From Sphingomonas cavernae (lineage in GTDB: Bacteria > Pseudomonadota > Alphaproteobacteria > Sphingomonadales > Sphingomonadaceae): DNA of 64,000 bases. Below, piece by piece: positions 56,075 through 64,000 of this stretch. The translations under genes were made by a program, and so were the position numbers. Positions within the stretch are counted from its first letter, which is position 1. Each line of letters opens with the position of its first letter. The stretch is from positions 744,001 through 808,000 of the forward strand of contig NZ_QYUM01000004.1 of assembly GCF_003590775.1 (NCBI RefSeq), written 5' to 3'. The notes beneath the pieces are model-generated. The model saw only the letters and a list, made by a program, of their open reading frames with translations. It was not told the origin of the DNA and made no database searches.

Positions 56075-56746
56075 GTGAGAGCAAAAAAGTCCGGCCTTTC
56101 ACCGTCCCGGAAAGCCGCAGCGACAACGATCTCGACGGATCCCGGAGCAGTGCTCCGCCAATTACGAAACGAGAGAGGCTGGACGCTGACCGATGTCAGC
56201 AAGCGCACGGGCCTCCCCGTTTCGACGCTCTCCAAGGTGGAAACCGGAAAGATGTCGCTCAGCTATGAAAAGCTGCTGCGCATCTCGGCTGGGCTGGATA
56301 TCGATATCACGCAGCTATTCGCGACGCCGAGTCCGGCGGGCGCGACATCCGTGAAGCTGAGTGGCCGCCGTAGCATCACCCGCGCTCAGGAAGGGTCGTC
56401 GATCCGCACCTCCACCTACAGCTATGTCTATCCTGCGGCCGATCTGCTCAAAAAGGTGCTCAACCCGATGTTCATCGAGGTTGAGGCGCGCTCGATCGAC
56501 GAGTTTGACGATCTGATGCGCCACCCCGGCGAGGAATATGCGCTCGTTCTTGAAGGGCGGTGCGAATTTCATTGCGATCTCTACGCGCCAGCGATCCTCG
56601 AGACAGGGGATTCGATCTACTTCGACGCGGCAATGGGGCACGCCTATGTCGCGATCGGCCCTGATCCGTGCCGAATTCTTTCGGTATGCTCGGCCGACAG
56701 CCATGAGCTCAAATCGACCCTCCGCCCGGTTAACGGCGACGCGTGA
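56075..56746 (+). CDS. XRE-cupin transcriptional regulator
   Basis: A 223-residue regulator. The helix-turn-helix spans about residues 25-75 (LRNERGWTLTDVSKRTGLPVSTLSKVETGK), and a cupin domain follows (about 120-215), which normally binds a small ligand. The GTG at 56075 is chosen with AAGG about ten bases upstream. Proteins of this kind control amino acid or polyamine catabolic genes. It lies between the dipeptidase fusion (divergent) and the D-amino acid deaminase (same direction), so it probably controls both. Confidence 0.88.
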   Translation: MRAKKSGLSPSRKAAATTISTDPGAVLRQLRNERGWTLTDVSKRTGLPVSTLSKVETGKMSLSYEKLLRISAGLDIDITQLFATPSPAGATSVKLSGRRSITRAQEGSSIRTSTYSYVYPAADLLKKVLNPMFIEVEARSIDEFDDLMRHPGEEYALVLEGRCEFHCDLYAPAILETGDSIYFDAAMGHAYVAIGPDPCRILSVCSADSHELKSTLRPVNGDA

Positions 56747-56774
56747 CCCGCGCGCCTTCCGGTAAAATTTTCTG

Positions 56775-56786
56775 ATATTGAAAATT
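56775..56786 (+). promoter_or_regulatory. Shared 12-mer ATATTGAAAATT, site 1
   Basis: It lies in the promoter region 51 bases before the D-amino acid deaminase start. The identical 12-mer is at 62260-62271. In DNA this rich in GC an exact AT-rich 12-mer in two promoter regions of one locus is notable. Confidence 0.5.
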
Positions 56787-56836
56787 CCTGCCAGTCGTGT
56801 CACCGGGGAGGTTGAAACGGACGGTGGGAGTGCTGC

Positions 56837-58129
56837 ATGAATTTGGGAGATCAGTGGGCCGCACAGCACGCCGCACTTGACTGGCAATTCAAGGCGTTGC
56901 CGGCGATTGGCGAGCCCGTCGCGCTCGATGCCGTGGGCGCGCACGGCTGGTCCATATTGCGTGAGGACGTGATGCTGCCTGCGGCCGTGCTGCGCACCGA
57001 AGCGCTCCACCACAACAGCCGCTGGATGCGGCGCTTCACCGAACTCGCCGGGGTCCGGCTCGCGCCGCACGGCAAGACGACCATGAGCCCTGCGCTGTTC
57101 GACTTGCAACTGGCCGATGGCGCCTGGGGAATCACCGCGGCCACCCCCGCGCATGTCCGCATTTATCGGCAGCATGGCGTACGACGCATCCTGCTGGCCA
57201 ACCAACTGATCGGCAGGCAGGGCGTGGCTTATGTTGCGGCAGAGATGGCGCGCGACCCTGACTTCGATTTCTACTGCCTTGTCGATTCGATCGCTGCAGT
57301 GGACGCGCTCGACGCCGCGCTCGTGGCTTGCCAGCCCGGGCGACCGATGCAGTTGCTCGTCGAGCTGGGCATTACCGGAGGCCGAAGCGGCGCTCGCGAC
57401 GATGCGACCGCGATTGCGGTGGCACGAGCGGTTTCAGCCTCGCCCCGCCTGTCACTGCGCGGCGTCGAAGCCTTTGAGGGCATTCTGCAGGGGCAAGGCG
57501 TCGCGGGCGAACCCGGCATGCGCAATGTGCTCGACCGGATGGTGGTGGTTGCGGCCGCATGCAGGGCAGAGAATCTGTTCGACGGCGTGCCGATCCTGTC
57601 TGCGGGTGGGTCCTCGTTCTTCGACGTGGTGACAAAGACCCTGAGCGCCGCAGAGCCTTTGTCCTGCGAGGTAGTGTTGCGCAGCGGCTGCTATCTTGTG
57701 CATGACAGCGGCTATTACGCAGACCTCGTGGAGCGACTGATCGCGCGGTCGCCCGAGGCCGCCGAGCTTGGCGAGGGGCTCAGGCCCGCGCTTGAGGTCT
57801 GGGCCTATGTCCATTCGCGCCCCGAGCGGGGCCGCGTGATCGCCGGGTTGGGCAGGCGCGACATTTCGGACGATACGCGCATGCCGAAGCCATTGCTTTA
57901 CGCGCGGCCGGGCGACGCGCAGCCTTCGTCGCTCGGCCCCGGCCATGCCACGATGCGGCTCGACGATCAGCATGCCTATCTCGACGTGCCCGAGGATTCG
58001 CCCTTGCAGGTGGGCGATCTCATCGCGTTCGGAATCTCGCATCCCTGCACGACATTCGATCGCTGGCCAGCGCTCTATCTGGTTGATGAAGCACGCGCGA
58101 TCATTGGCGCGATCCGAACCTTCTTCTAA
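56837..58129 (+). CDS. PLP-dependent D-amino acid deaminase (D-serine deaminase-like)
   Basis: A 430-residue fold-III (alanine-racemase-like) PLP enzyme. K80 in APHGKTTMSP binds PLP; H402 and C404 in GISHPCTTFDRWP match the zinc site of eukaryotic-type D-serine dehydratase. It would convert a D-amino acid such as D-Ser or D-Thr to a keto acid and ammonia in the cytoplasm. It follows the XRE regulator by 90 bases. With the exported dipeptidase it could degrade released D-amino acids. Confidence 0.85.
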   Translation: MNLGDQWAAQHAALDWQFKALPAIGEPVALDAVGAHGWSILREDVMLPAAVLRTEALHHNSRWMRRFTELAGVRLAPHGKTTMSPALFDLQLADGAWGITAATPAHVRIYRQHGVRRILLANQLIGRQGVAYVAAEMARDPDFDFYCLVDSIAAVDALDAALVACQPGRPMQLLVELGITGGRSGARDDATAIAVARAVSASPRLSLRGVEAFEGILQGQGVAGEPGMRNVLDRMVVVAAACRAENLFDGVPILSAGGSSFFDVVTKTLSAAEPLSCEVVLRSGCYLVHDSGYYADLVERLIARSPEAAELGEGLRPALEVWAYVHSRPERGRVIAGLGRRDISDDTRMPKPLLYARPGDAQPSSLGPGHATMRLDDQHAYLDVPEDSPLQVGDLIAFGISHPCTTFDRWPALYLVDEARAIIGAIRTFF

Positions 58130-58170
58130 GGCGCGTGGACAATTGTCCTTAACAAGTCGTCATTCCGGGG

Positions 58171-59025
58171 CCTAGGCGGCGTGGACGAATTGGTTGACGT
58201 GGACGGTGTGGGTTGATTCAAGGCTGCCTTTTGGAGGCAGGTTTGAGCCGGGGCGATCTGAGCGAAGCAGAATGGCGCGTTCTGAAGGGTCTGCTGCCGA
58301 TCGAGCCAGAGAACCGAGGGCGCGGCCGCAGGCCTGAGCAGAATCTCTCGATAGTCAACGGCATACTCTGGCGGCTGCGCTGTGGGACTGCTTGGCGCGA
58401 TGTCCCGCCAAAATACGGCAATTGGAACACGATCTACCGGCGGTTCCGTCGTTGGAGCGAGGCCGGGGTCTGGGAGGCCGTGTCGGTGACGCTTGCCGAG
58501 ATCATGGCCGACACCGGACACTACAGCATCGACAGCACCACCCTTCGCGCCCATGTCTCGGCAGCGGGCGGAAAAGGGGGACTTGTCGACGCGTTCTTGG
58601 CCGCTCGCGGGGCGGGTTCACCAGTAAGCTTCACTGTCTGGCTGATGCCCGAGGACGCCCCGTCGCCTTCCACCTGACTGGTGGTGAAGCCGCCGACTGC
58701 ACGGCCTATGACACGCTGATCCGCCTGCCGGACCGCGCTCCGGCGGCTCTGCTGGCCGACAAAGGCTACGACACCAACGCCATTCGCGCCGATCTCGCGA
58801 GCCGCAGCATACAGGCTGTCATCCCGGCGCGCTCCAATCGCCGAGAAAGGATCGAGCACGATCGGCAGCTCTACAGGCAGCGAAACGGCATTGAGCGAAT
58901 GTTCGGCAAGCTGAAAATCAATCGTGCCGTCGCCACCCGCTACGATCAAACGCCCTCAAGTTTCCTCGGCATGGTCCATCTCGCTGCCATCCGGCTTTGG
59001 ATCAAATTCGTCCACGCCGCCTAGG
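58171..59025. mobile_element. IS5-family (IS427-group-like) insertion sequence
   Basis: An 855-base element bounded by perfect 21-base inverted repeats starting CCTAGGCGGCGTGGACGAAT and its complement. The palindromic CTAG at both ends hides the exact target duplication (TA or CTAG). It encodes a transposase in two overlapping frames. Both ends and the DDE residues look intact, so the element is recent and potentially active. Confidence 0.88.
58243..59024 (+). CDS. IS5-family transposase, two frames joined by -1 frameshift
   Basis: The N-terminal frame (TTG at 58243 behind GGAGG) reads LSEAEWRVLKGLLP, with the DNA-binding region and first catalytic Asp in YSIDSTTLRAH. The frame that continues the protein is one base back and carries LGRSRGGFTSKLH, LLADKGYD and IERMFGKLK (the final Glu), ending at 59024. 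The switch fits the run AAAAGGGGG at 58572-58580, typical of programmed slippage. The first frame alone ends at 58677. The full product is about 260 residues. Confidence 0.82.
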
Positions 59026-59386
59026 CGAACCCGGAAAACCGAAGGTTTTACGCTGGTTCGACTTGGAACCCGGAATCCATGAACGCAGCAACCATGCTGT
59101 CAGGGTGCAGTGTTCGTGGATTCCAGACAGCTCGATTTTCTATCCAAATCGAAAGATTTGGAGAAAATCGGCTTCTGGAATGACGGTAATTGTCCACGGC
59201 TCTGACGCGTTGCCCGCATTGCCCGCGATCAGCGCCAGGCGAGACCAATTCTTTGGCGCGCCTCTTGCCAGTTCAGGCGTGCGTCCATTCAAAAAAAGTC
59301 GGGGCAGCGGTCTCGAAAGCACCGCTGCCCCGTGGCCGCATCTGCGGCGGCCGGTTGCTGCCTCGCGCGTGGGGATGGCGCGAGGA
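59026..59386. other. Spacer between IS and TonB receptor gene
   Basis: A 361-base stretch without a gene. It holds the right half of the palindromic repeat (to 59197) and the terminator of the receptor gene (59290-59331). Confidence 0.6.
59290..59331 (-). terminator. Rho-independent terminator of TonB receptor gene
   Basis: An 11-base perfect stem GGGGCAGCGGT/ACCGCTGCCCC with a nine-base loop, followed on the minus strand by GACTTTTTTT. It lies 56 bases after the receptor stop. Confidence 0.9.
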
Positions 59387-62104
59387 TCAGAACGTCAGCT
59401 TGACGCCCGCCGACATATAGCGGCCGATCACGTCGTAGTTCGGGCTGATATAGGGCGTGTACGGCGGATCGACGTCGAAGAGATTGTTGAGGTTGCCGAA
59501 CAGGGTGAACGATCCCGCCTTGAACTGGAGTCCAAGGTCGACATAGGTGCGGCTGCCGAACTGGTTGTTCACGATCATCTCGCCGGTTGGGCCCTTCTGC
59601 GTGCTGTAGAGGCCGCCATCGACGTAGCGGACGCGCAGGTTCGCACCGAAATCGTCGTTGTCAAAAGCCACGGTCGCCGTCCCGCGCCATTTCGGAGTGG
59701 AGAAAGCGGTTTCGCCCCCGACGATCCCCGAAACGTCCGTCCCGTTGATCTTCAGATTGAAGACGTGGTTGGCGAGTGCACGGACGGTCAGGTTGCCGTC
59801 ACCCAGCGCCATCCGGTACGAGGCTTCGATGTCGAGCCCCTGCGTCTGGTAGTTGGCCAGGTTCTGGAAAGTATTCGTCATCGTCTCGATGTCACCGTTC
59901 GCCCTGCGGGTCACGATGCCGCCGCAGGTCGGATCGTTCGGCAAGTTGGCGCGGCACTGGTTGAGCAGATCCTGCGCGGTCACCGTCGTAATGACATTGT
60001 CGATGTCGATGTCGTAATAGTCGACCGACAGGCGGAAGCCCGGGATGTAATGCGGCGAATAGGAGCCGCCGAGCGTCAGCGTATGCGCGATTTCGGGGGT
60101 CAGGTTGCGATTGCCGCCACCATAGACCACGACATTGGCCTGCGGCCGGTTAACGACCCCGGCGGCATTGGGATAGGGATCGATGACGTTGCCGATACCG
60201 GTCGAACGGGTGAGGAAATATTCGGTGATGCTGGGCGAACGGATGTCGCGCGAATAGACGGCGCGCAGCAACAGGTCGTTGGCGAGGCGCAAGGTGCCGC
60301 CGGTCTTCCACGACCAGATGCCGCCGCTCGTGCTGTAATCCGAATAGCGGGCGGCGCCGTTGATTTCGAGCTTCGCCATGTCCGCGATGTCGAGCAGCGG
60401 GACGTTCACTTCGGCGAAGGCTTCCTTGACGTTGAAGGCGCCGTTGGTTGCCGACGAGTTGAGCGTGCCCAGCGCATTCGCCAGCGACAGCGGGTCTACA
60501 TAGTTGGTGACCTGCTTTTCCCAGCGCGCGTCGGTGCCGATGGCGATGTCCACCGGCCCCGCCCAGGTCGCGAAGGGCTGGCCCGACAGGCTGGCGCCCG
60601 CCGCGTCGAGCTTGATGGTGGCGATCAACTGCGATCCGCCAAAGGCCCAGTCGGTCGCCGCGTCCGAGATATTGCCATTGCCAAAGAGGTTGATCGGCAC
60701 GCAATTGGGATCGTCGTTGGCCGTCGTCGCGTCAGCATTGATGCGGCACACTGGCCGGTTGTTGACCAACACCGAATCGACGCCGTTGTTGAAGCGCGAT
60801 TTGATCCGCTGGTTGTTGAGCCGCTGATTGAGCCGGACTTCGCCATGATCGTAGTAAAGCTGATAGCTCCAGCCTTCGCCAAACGTGCCTTCGAGGCCGA
60901 TCGCGCCTTCGAGGTTGCGGCGATTATAGTCGAACGTCATAATCCTGTCGGCGCCGACATCATCGAGGACGCGGCCGAGGATGAACGGACCGGTGACGCC
61001 GCCGGCGGCGAGCTGAGCGCGGTTCGCCGGCGTCAGGAAGGCGTTATCGGGCATGATGACGGCGGTCGGGGTTTCTGGGAAGAAGCCGTAATTGCCCGTC
61101 ATGCGGTGGTAGCTGAAATTGGCCCAGATCTTGAGCGAGTCGGTCACGTCATAGCTGGCACGGGCGAAGCCGTTGATGCGTTCATACGGCGTGCTGACCG
61201 CAACATAATCGAAGATGTTCTGGCCGCCGCCGCCGACGGTCGTCACGCCCTGCGTCACGTCACCGAAGGGGAACCGGCCGATGTTGCCATCGGGATTGAA
61301 GACCAGATTATAGGGAGCGCCGGTGAGACGGAGGATCGAACCGCCGTTGTAAAGCTGCGTCGAGTTGGGGTCTTCGACGAGTTCCAGCCGGCCATCGGGG
61401 CGCAGAAACACACCCGATTCGAGCTTGGGGCGGTCTTTGCGGCTGAGCGCACCGCGTTCGTTCATATAGTCGGCTGCGACCATGAAGTGGCCGCGACCGC
61501 CTGCGAAGTCCGTGCCCCATGCGATGTCGGCGCCATAGCGCGCCGTATCGCCGCGCGACGATATGCCGGTCTGGGCGCCCATGCGCCAGCCGGTGAAATC
61601 ATCGTCGAGAATGATGTTGACGACGCCCGCGACCGCGCCCGAGCCCCAGGCAGCGGACGCGCCGCCGGTCACGACGTCGATGCGTTTGACCAGGCTCTGC
61701 GGTACGGTGTTGAGGTCGGCGGCGCCCGAAAAACGGTGTCCGTTGAGCAGCGTGAGCGTGCGCACCGAGCCAAGCCCGCGCATGTCGGCGGTCGAAACGC
61801 CGCTAGCCGTGTTGCCGGTCGTCGTCGTCGGGGTCGATGTTGGGCGGAACTGCGGGGTGTCGTTCAGAACCTGGGCGACGCTCGGGCGGTTGCCCAGCGC
61901 GAGTTCGGCCTCGCCGATGACGGTGGTCGGCGTCGGCGCGTCGAAGCCCGAGCGCTGAATACGTGACCCCGTAACCACGATATCGTTCGGATCGGCCTCA
62001 GCGGCCTCAGCGGCCTCCGCTGTGGTCTGCGCCAACGCCGGAGTGAGGCTCACGATCATCGAGAGCGCGGTACCCGCGCACCAAAGCAAGCGCCTGGGCT
62101 TCAT
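59387..62104 (-). CDS. TonB-dependent outer-membrane receptor
   Basis: A 905-residue receptor. The signal peptide ends PALA-Q; a short EAAEAAEA repeat follows; the TonB box region DPNDIVVTGSRI leads to the plug domain (LLNGHRFSGAADLNTVP, VVTGGASAAWGSGAVAGVVNI), and the barrel ends with aromatic AGVKLTF. This is the sphingomonad type that imports large nutrients rather than a plain siderophore receptor. Divergent from an alpha/beta hydrolase, with a shared AT-rich spacer; probably part of the D-amino acid locus. Confidence 0.92.
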   Translation of the reverse strand: MKPRRLLWCAGTALSMIVSLTPALAQTTAEAAEAAEADPNDIVVTGSRIQRSGFDAPTPTTVIGEAELALGNRPSVAQVLNDTPQFRPTSTPTTTTGNTASGVSTADMRGLGSVRTLTLLNGHRFSGAADLNTVPQSLVKRIDVVTGGASAAWGSGAVAGVVNIILDDDFTGWRMGAQTGISSRGDTARYGADIAWGTDFAGGRGHFMVAADYMNERGALSRKDRPKLESGVFLRPDGRLELVEDPNSTQLYNGGSILRLTGAPYNLVFNPDGNIGRFPFGDVTQGVTTVGGGGQNIFDYVAVSTPYERINGFARASYDVTDSLKIWANFSYHRMTGNYGFFPETPTAVIMPDNAFLTPANRAQLAAGGVTGPFILGRVLDDVGADRIMTFDYNRRNLEGAIGLEGTFGEGWSYQLYYDHGEVRLNQRLNNQRIKSRFNNGVDSVLVNNRPVCRINADATTANDDPNCVPINLFGNGNISDAATDWAFGGSQLIATIKLDAAGASLSGQPFATWAGPVDIAIGTDARWEKQVTNYVDPLSLANALGTLNSSATNGAFNVKEAFAEVNVPLLDIADMAKLEINGAARYSDYSTSGGIWSWKTGGTLRLANDLLLRAVYSRDIRSPSITEYFLTRSTGIGNVIDPYPNAAGVVNRPQANVVVYGGGNRNLTPEIAHTLTLGGSYSPHYIPGFRLSVDYYDIDIDNVITTVTAQDLLNQCRANLPNDPTCGGIVTRRANGDIETMTNTFQNLANYQTQGLDIEASYRMALGDGNLTVRALANHVFNLKINGTDVSGIVGGETAFSTPKWRGTATVAFDNDDFGANLRVRYVDGGLYSTQKGPTGEMIVNNQFGSRTYVDLGLQFKAGSFTLFGNLNNLFDVDPPYTPYISPNYDVIGRYMSAGVKLTF

Positions 62105-62222
62105 GCATATCCCCCTTTATATAGATGCAGAAAGTTGGCTGATGCGCCCGGCGCGGTGTTTGTTATTGCCGGAAGCCGTCAACGATCTCCAAAATTGCCG
62201 ATGAGGATATGAGCATGGCATT

Positions 62223-62260
62223 TTAGATAATGCAATGCCGATTAGAAAATAATTATCTAA
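62223..62260. promoter_or_regulatory. Inverted repeat TTAGATAAT-N20-ATTATCTAA
   Basis: A perfect nine-base inverted repeat in the AT-rich spacer between the TonB receptor and the hydrolase. It ends at the shared 12-mer. It could be a regulator site for the divergent pair. Confidence 0.5.
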
Positions 62261-62271
62261 TATTGAAAATT
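62260..62271 (+). promoter_or_regulatory. Shared 12-mer ATATTGAAAATT, site 2
   Basis: Identical to the site at 56775-56786. It lies 44 bases before the hydrolase start and 156 bases before the receptor start, adjoining the inverted repeat above. Confidence 0.5.
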
Positions 62272-62314
62272 AAGTTTCGCCATGCCATTGAACCCCGATG
62301 GCAGGAGGGCACTC

Positions 62315-63406
62315 ATGGGCATGTTGAACGAAAGCGCTTCGAGACCGTCGATCTCGCGAGCAAAGCGCTGGCTGAAACGGATCGGGCTGGGCATTCTGGT
62401 CCTGCTCGTACTCGTGGTCGCCGTTGGCACGGGCTATGAGATGCTGGGGCGTCTGAACGCGAAGGAGCAATATCCGCCTCCCGGCAAGCTGGTCGATATC
62501 GGCGGGCGGCGCATGCATATCGATTGCCGTGGCACGGGATCACCGACCGTCATTTTCGAATCCGGGCTGGGCACGGGCGGAACGATCGACTGGACGCTGG
62601 TTCATGACAAGATTGCCGGGTTCACCCGCGCATGCGCTTATGACCGGGCGGGCATCATGTGGAGTGATCCCAAGTCCACCCCGCAGGACGCTGCCGCTGT
62701 TACAGAGGATCTTCATGCAACGCTGAAGGCCGCGGGGATATCCGATCCGCTGGTGCTCGTCGGCCATTCGATCGGTGGACCCTATACAAGGACCTATGTC
62801 GGGAAATATGGCGATCAGGTTGCCGGGCTGGTCATGGTCGATCCGTCGCACCCCGATCAGGTCGCCCGGCTTGGCCAGGTGGTGAGCGTCAATGTTCATC
62901 CGGGGCGGTCGTCGCGTCTGATGCACGCCGCTTCGGCGTTGTCTTGGACGGGAATCGTACGTTTCATGATGACGGGCAACGAATTGCCGAAGCTTCAGAC
63001 GGAAGCGGATACCAGGATGGCCGCTGAAGCGATGCCCAAGGCGTTCGCCTATTCGAGCAAATCGATCAAAGCCGCGACTGCGGAACTTGACGGTTTCGAT
63101 CGAACCATGGCCCAGGCACGCGCGGTTGATAGTTTCGGGAACCGGCCCCTGATCGTGCTGACCGCAATGGCGCCCTTCAAACCCGAGCAACTGAAAGCTC
63201 TGGATATAACGGCGCAGGATGCCGTTCGCTTCAAGCAGACGTGGCAGGTCCTTCATGGCGAGCAGGCCGGCTTTTCGACCCGGGGCCGCCAGCAGATCGT
63301 GCCCGATGCGACCCATTATATCCAGATCGACCGGCCCGATGTCGTGATCGGCGCGGTGCGAGAGGTTGTCGATACGGTGCGCGCCGACGCGAAGGGCGGC
63401 AGCTAA
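62315..63406 (+). CDS. Membrane-anchored alpha/beta hydrolase
   Basis: A 363-residue protein with an N-terminal membrane helix (about residues 20-42), then an alpha/beta-hydrolase domain whose nucleophile elbow is GHSIGG. A later DATHYIQ supplies the histidine. GGAGGGC precedes the ATG at 62315, which is preferred over 62282. It is anchored towards the periplasm. Divergent from the TonB receptor; it may cleave an ester or peptide imported by it. Confidence 0.85.
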   Translation: MGMLNESASRPSISRAKRWLKRIGLGILVLLVLVVAVGTGYEMLGRLNAKEQYPPPGKLVDIGGRRMHIDCRGTGSPTVIFESGLGTGGTIDWTLVHDKIAGFTRACAYDRAGIMWSDPKSTPQDAAAVTEDLHATLKAAGISDPLVLVGHSIGGPYTRTYVGKYGDQVAGLVMVDPSHPDQVARLGQVVSVNVHPGRSSRLMHAASALSWTGIVRFMMTGNELPKLQTEADTRMAAEAMPKAFAYSSKSIKAATAELDGFDRTMAQARAVDSFGNRPLIVLTAMAPFKPEQLKALDITAQDAVRFKQTWQVLHGEQAGFSTRGRQQIVPDATHYIQIDRPDVVIGAVREVVDTVRADAKGGS

Positions 63407-63515
63407 TCGACGATGAAGGCGCAAGAGGACGAGGCTCTGGCGCCCCTTTCCTGAAACTCTGTTCTTCAACCGGAGATCATCAGTCCGGCCCCACATGATC
63501 GCGAAGGAGTTCCGC

Positions 63516-64000
63516 ATGATCCGGCAGATTTCCGGCGTCAGTCTTATCGGTTTGACATTGTCGCTTTCGACTCCCGCACAGGCCGGCACGATCTCCGGTC
63601 CGGCCGATCTTGGCACCGCGGTTTCCGCGCAGATCGCGTGCGCCGGAATATTCGTGACAGGGCGCGCCGAAGCGGATGTGCTGCGCGACGACGTCCACGC
63701 GCTTGCGCCGTTCACCAAGGCGGTCACGCTTTCGGTCGATCGCAAGGATCGCATCGTCACCGCCTCTGCGCCCGGCGCGGCGACGCGCACCGCGCTCTAC
63801 CGATCCGGCGCGGGATGCACCTTGCTGACCGACACGGTTCGACGCGAGGTGCTCGAAAGCCAGACCGCGAAGCTCAAGCCGATGAAGATGCGGCCGTCGA
63901 CGCCCTGGCCGATGGGCGATGCGCGGGCGACAAGCCCCGGACCCAAGATCGACGCGGCCGCACTGGAAAAGGCGGTAAACGATGCCTTTGTCGAGCAGAA
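63516..64000 (+). CDS. Exported serine hydrolase, N-terminal part (window end)
   Basis: 161 codons are seen. MIRQISGVSLIGLTLSLS is a signal peptide, then QIACAGIFVTGRAEADVL, the N-terminal form of beta-lactamase-family hydrolases of the 6-aminohexanoate-dimer type. The ATG at 63516 has AAGGAG six bases before it. The catalytic SxxK lies beyond the window. It follows the alpha/beta hydrolase by 109 bases in the same direction, extending the hydrolase locus. Confidence 0.7.
   Translation, partial: MIRQISGVSLIGLTLSLSTPAQAGTISGPADLGTAVSAQIACAGIFVTGRAEADVLRDDVHALAPFTKAVTLSVDRKDRIVTASAPGAATRTALYRSGAGCTLLTDTVRREVLESQTAKLKPMKMRPSTPWPMGDARATSPGPKIDAAALEKAVNDAFVEQ

Larger units (their letters stand above)
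58135..59197. repeat. Palindromic repeat interrupted by an IS element
   Basis: The outer arms GTGGACAATT...CGTCATTCC (from 58135) and GGAATGACG...AATTGTCCAC (to 59197) are inverted. Without the 855-base insertion they would form a repeat of about 208 bases that also contains inner arms GGAATCCATGAACG and GTTCGTGGATTCCA (59070-59128 area). It lies downstream of the D-amino acid deaminase. Confidence 0.72.

Noticed and set aside
58997-61966. A 989-codon plus-strand frame opposite the TonB receptor
   Set aside because: Antisense frame without motifs; the receptor has signal peptide, plug, barrel end and its own terminator.

Overview
The window is high-GC chromosomal DNA that looks like a sphingomonad (order Sphingomonadales, for example Sphingopyxis, Sphingomonas or Novosphingobium). 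The basis is the TonB-dependent receptor style, the many acyl-CoA dehydrogenases and SDR enzymes, the Ppx-RlmE operon, and several short palindromic repeat families of the kind scattered through such genomes. There is no prophage, plasmid or CRISPR signature. One IS5-family element is present.

Region 1 (1-18.5 kb) is acyl-CoA catabolism: acyl-CoA dehydrogenases, two transporters, short-chain dehydrogenases, a zinc alcohol dehydrogenase, a small-molecule kinase, a serine hydrolase and a fused crotonase/3-hydroxyacyl-CoA dehydrogenase. The kinase plus the ACAD11-like dehydrogenase resemble the LvaA/LvaC pair (ACAD10/11 in animals) that removes a 4-hydroxyl group through a phosphate ester. A MOSC protein, a frameshifted acyl-CoA synthetase, a nu-class glutathione transferase, a BenE-type symporter and a HAD phosphatase follow.

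Region 2 (18.6-39 kb) is mostly housekeeping. It holds a GFA/DUF pair with a divergent TetR regulator and a clear operator, an M1 peptidase lipoprotein, CHAP, DUF3297, a serine protease, DUF350, TypA, a cytochrome c/TPR pair, a bile-acid-type symporter, TelA and a partner, an acyl-CoA dehydrogenase, a NUDIX-DUF47 reading frame with a Pit phosphate transporter behind a Pho-box-like array, Ppx, RlmE and tRNA-Gln(CTG).

Region 3 (40.5-47.8 kb) is a compact operon: SDR, MarR, crotonase, RidA-like protein, fused flavin monooxygenase/old-yellow-enzyme reductase, benzoate-CoA-ligase-type enzyme and creatininase. It matches the little-studied aerobic 2-aminobenzoyl-CoA (anthranilate) route. Residue changes in the RidA-like protein and the crotonase suggest how the dearomatised ring is deaminated and opened.

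Region 4 (47.9-64 kb) holds a membrane protein, HU, a P450-SDR pair, and a locus that looks devoted to D-amino acid or peptidoglycan-derived compounds: a serine hydrolase, a serine hydrolase fused to a VanX-type D-Ala-D-Ala dipeptidase, an XRE-cupin regulator, a D-serine-deaminase-like enzyme, a TonB receptor, an alpha/beta hydrolase and another hydrolase cut by the window end. An identical 12-mer lies in two of its promoter regions and near matches lie in two more. An IS5-family element, itself inserted in a palindromic repeat, sits inside the locus.
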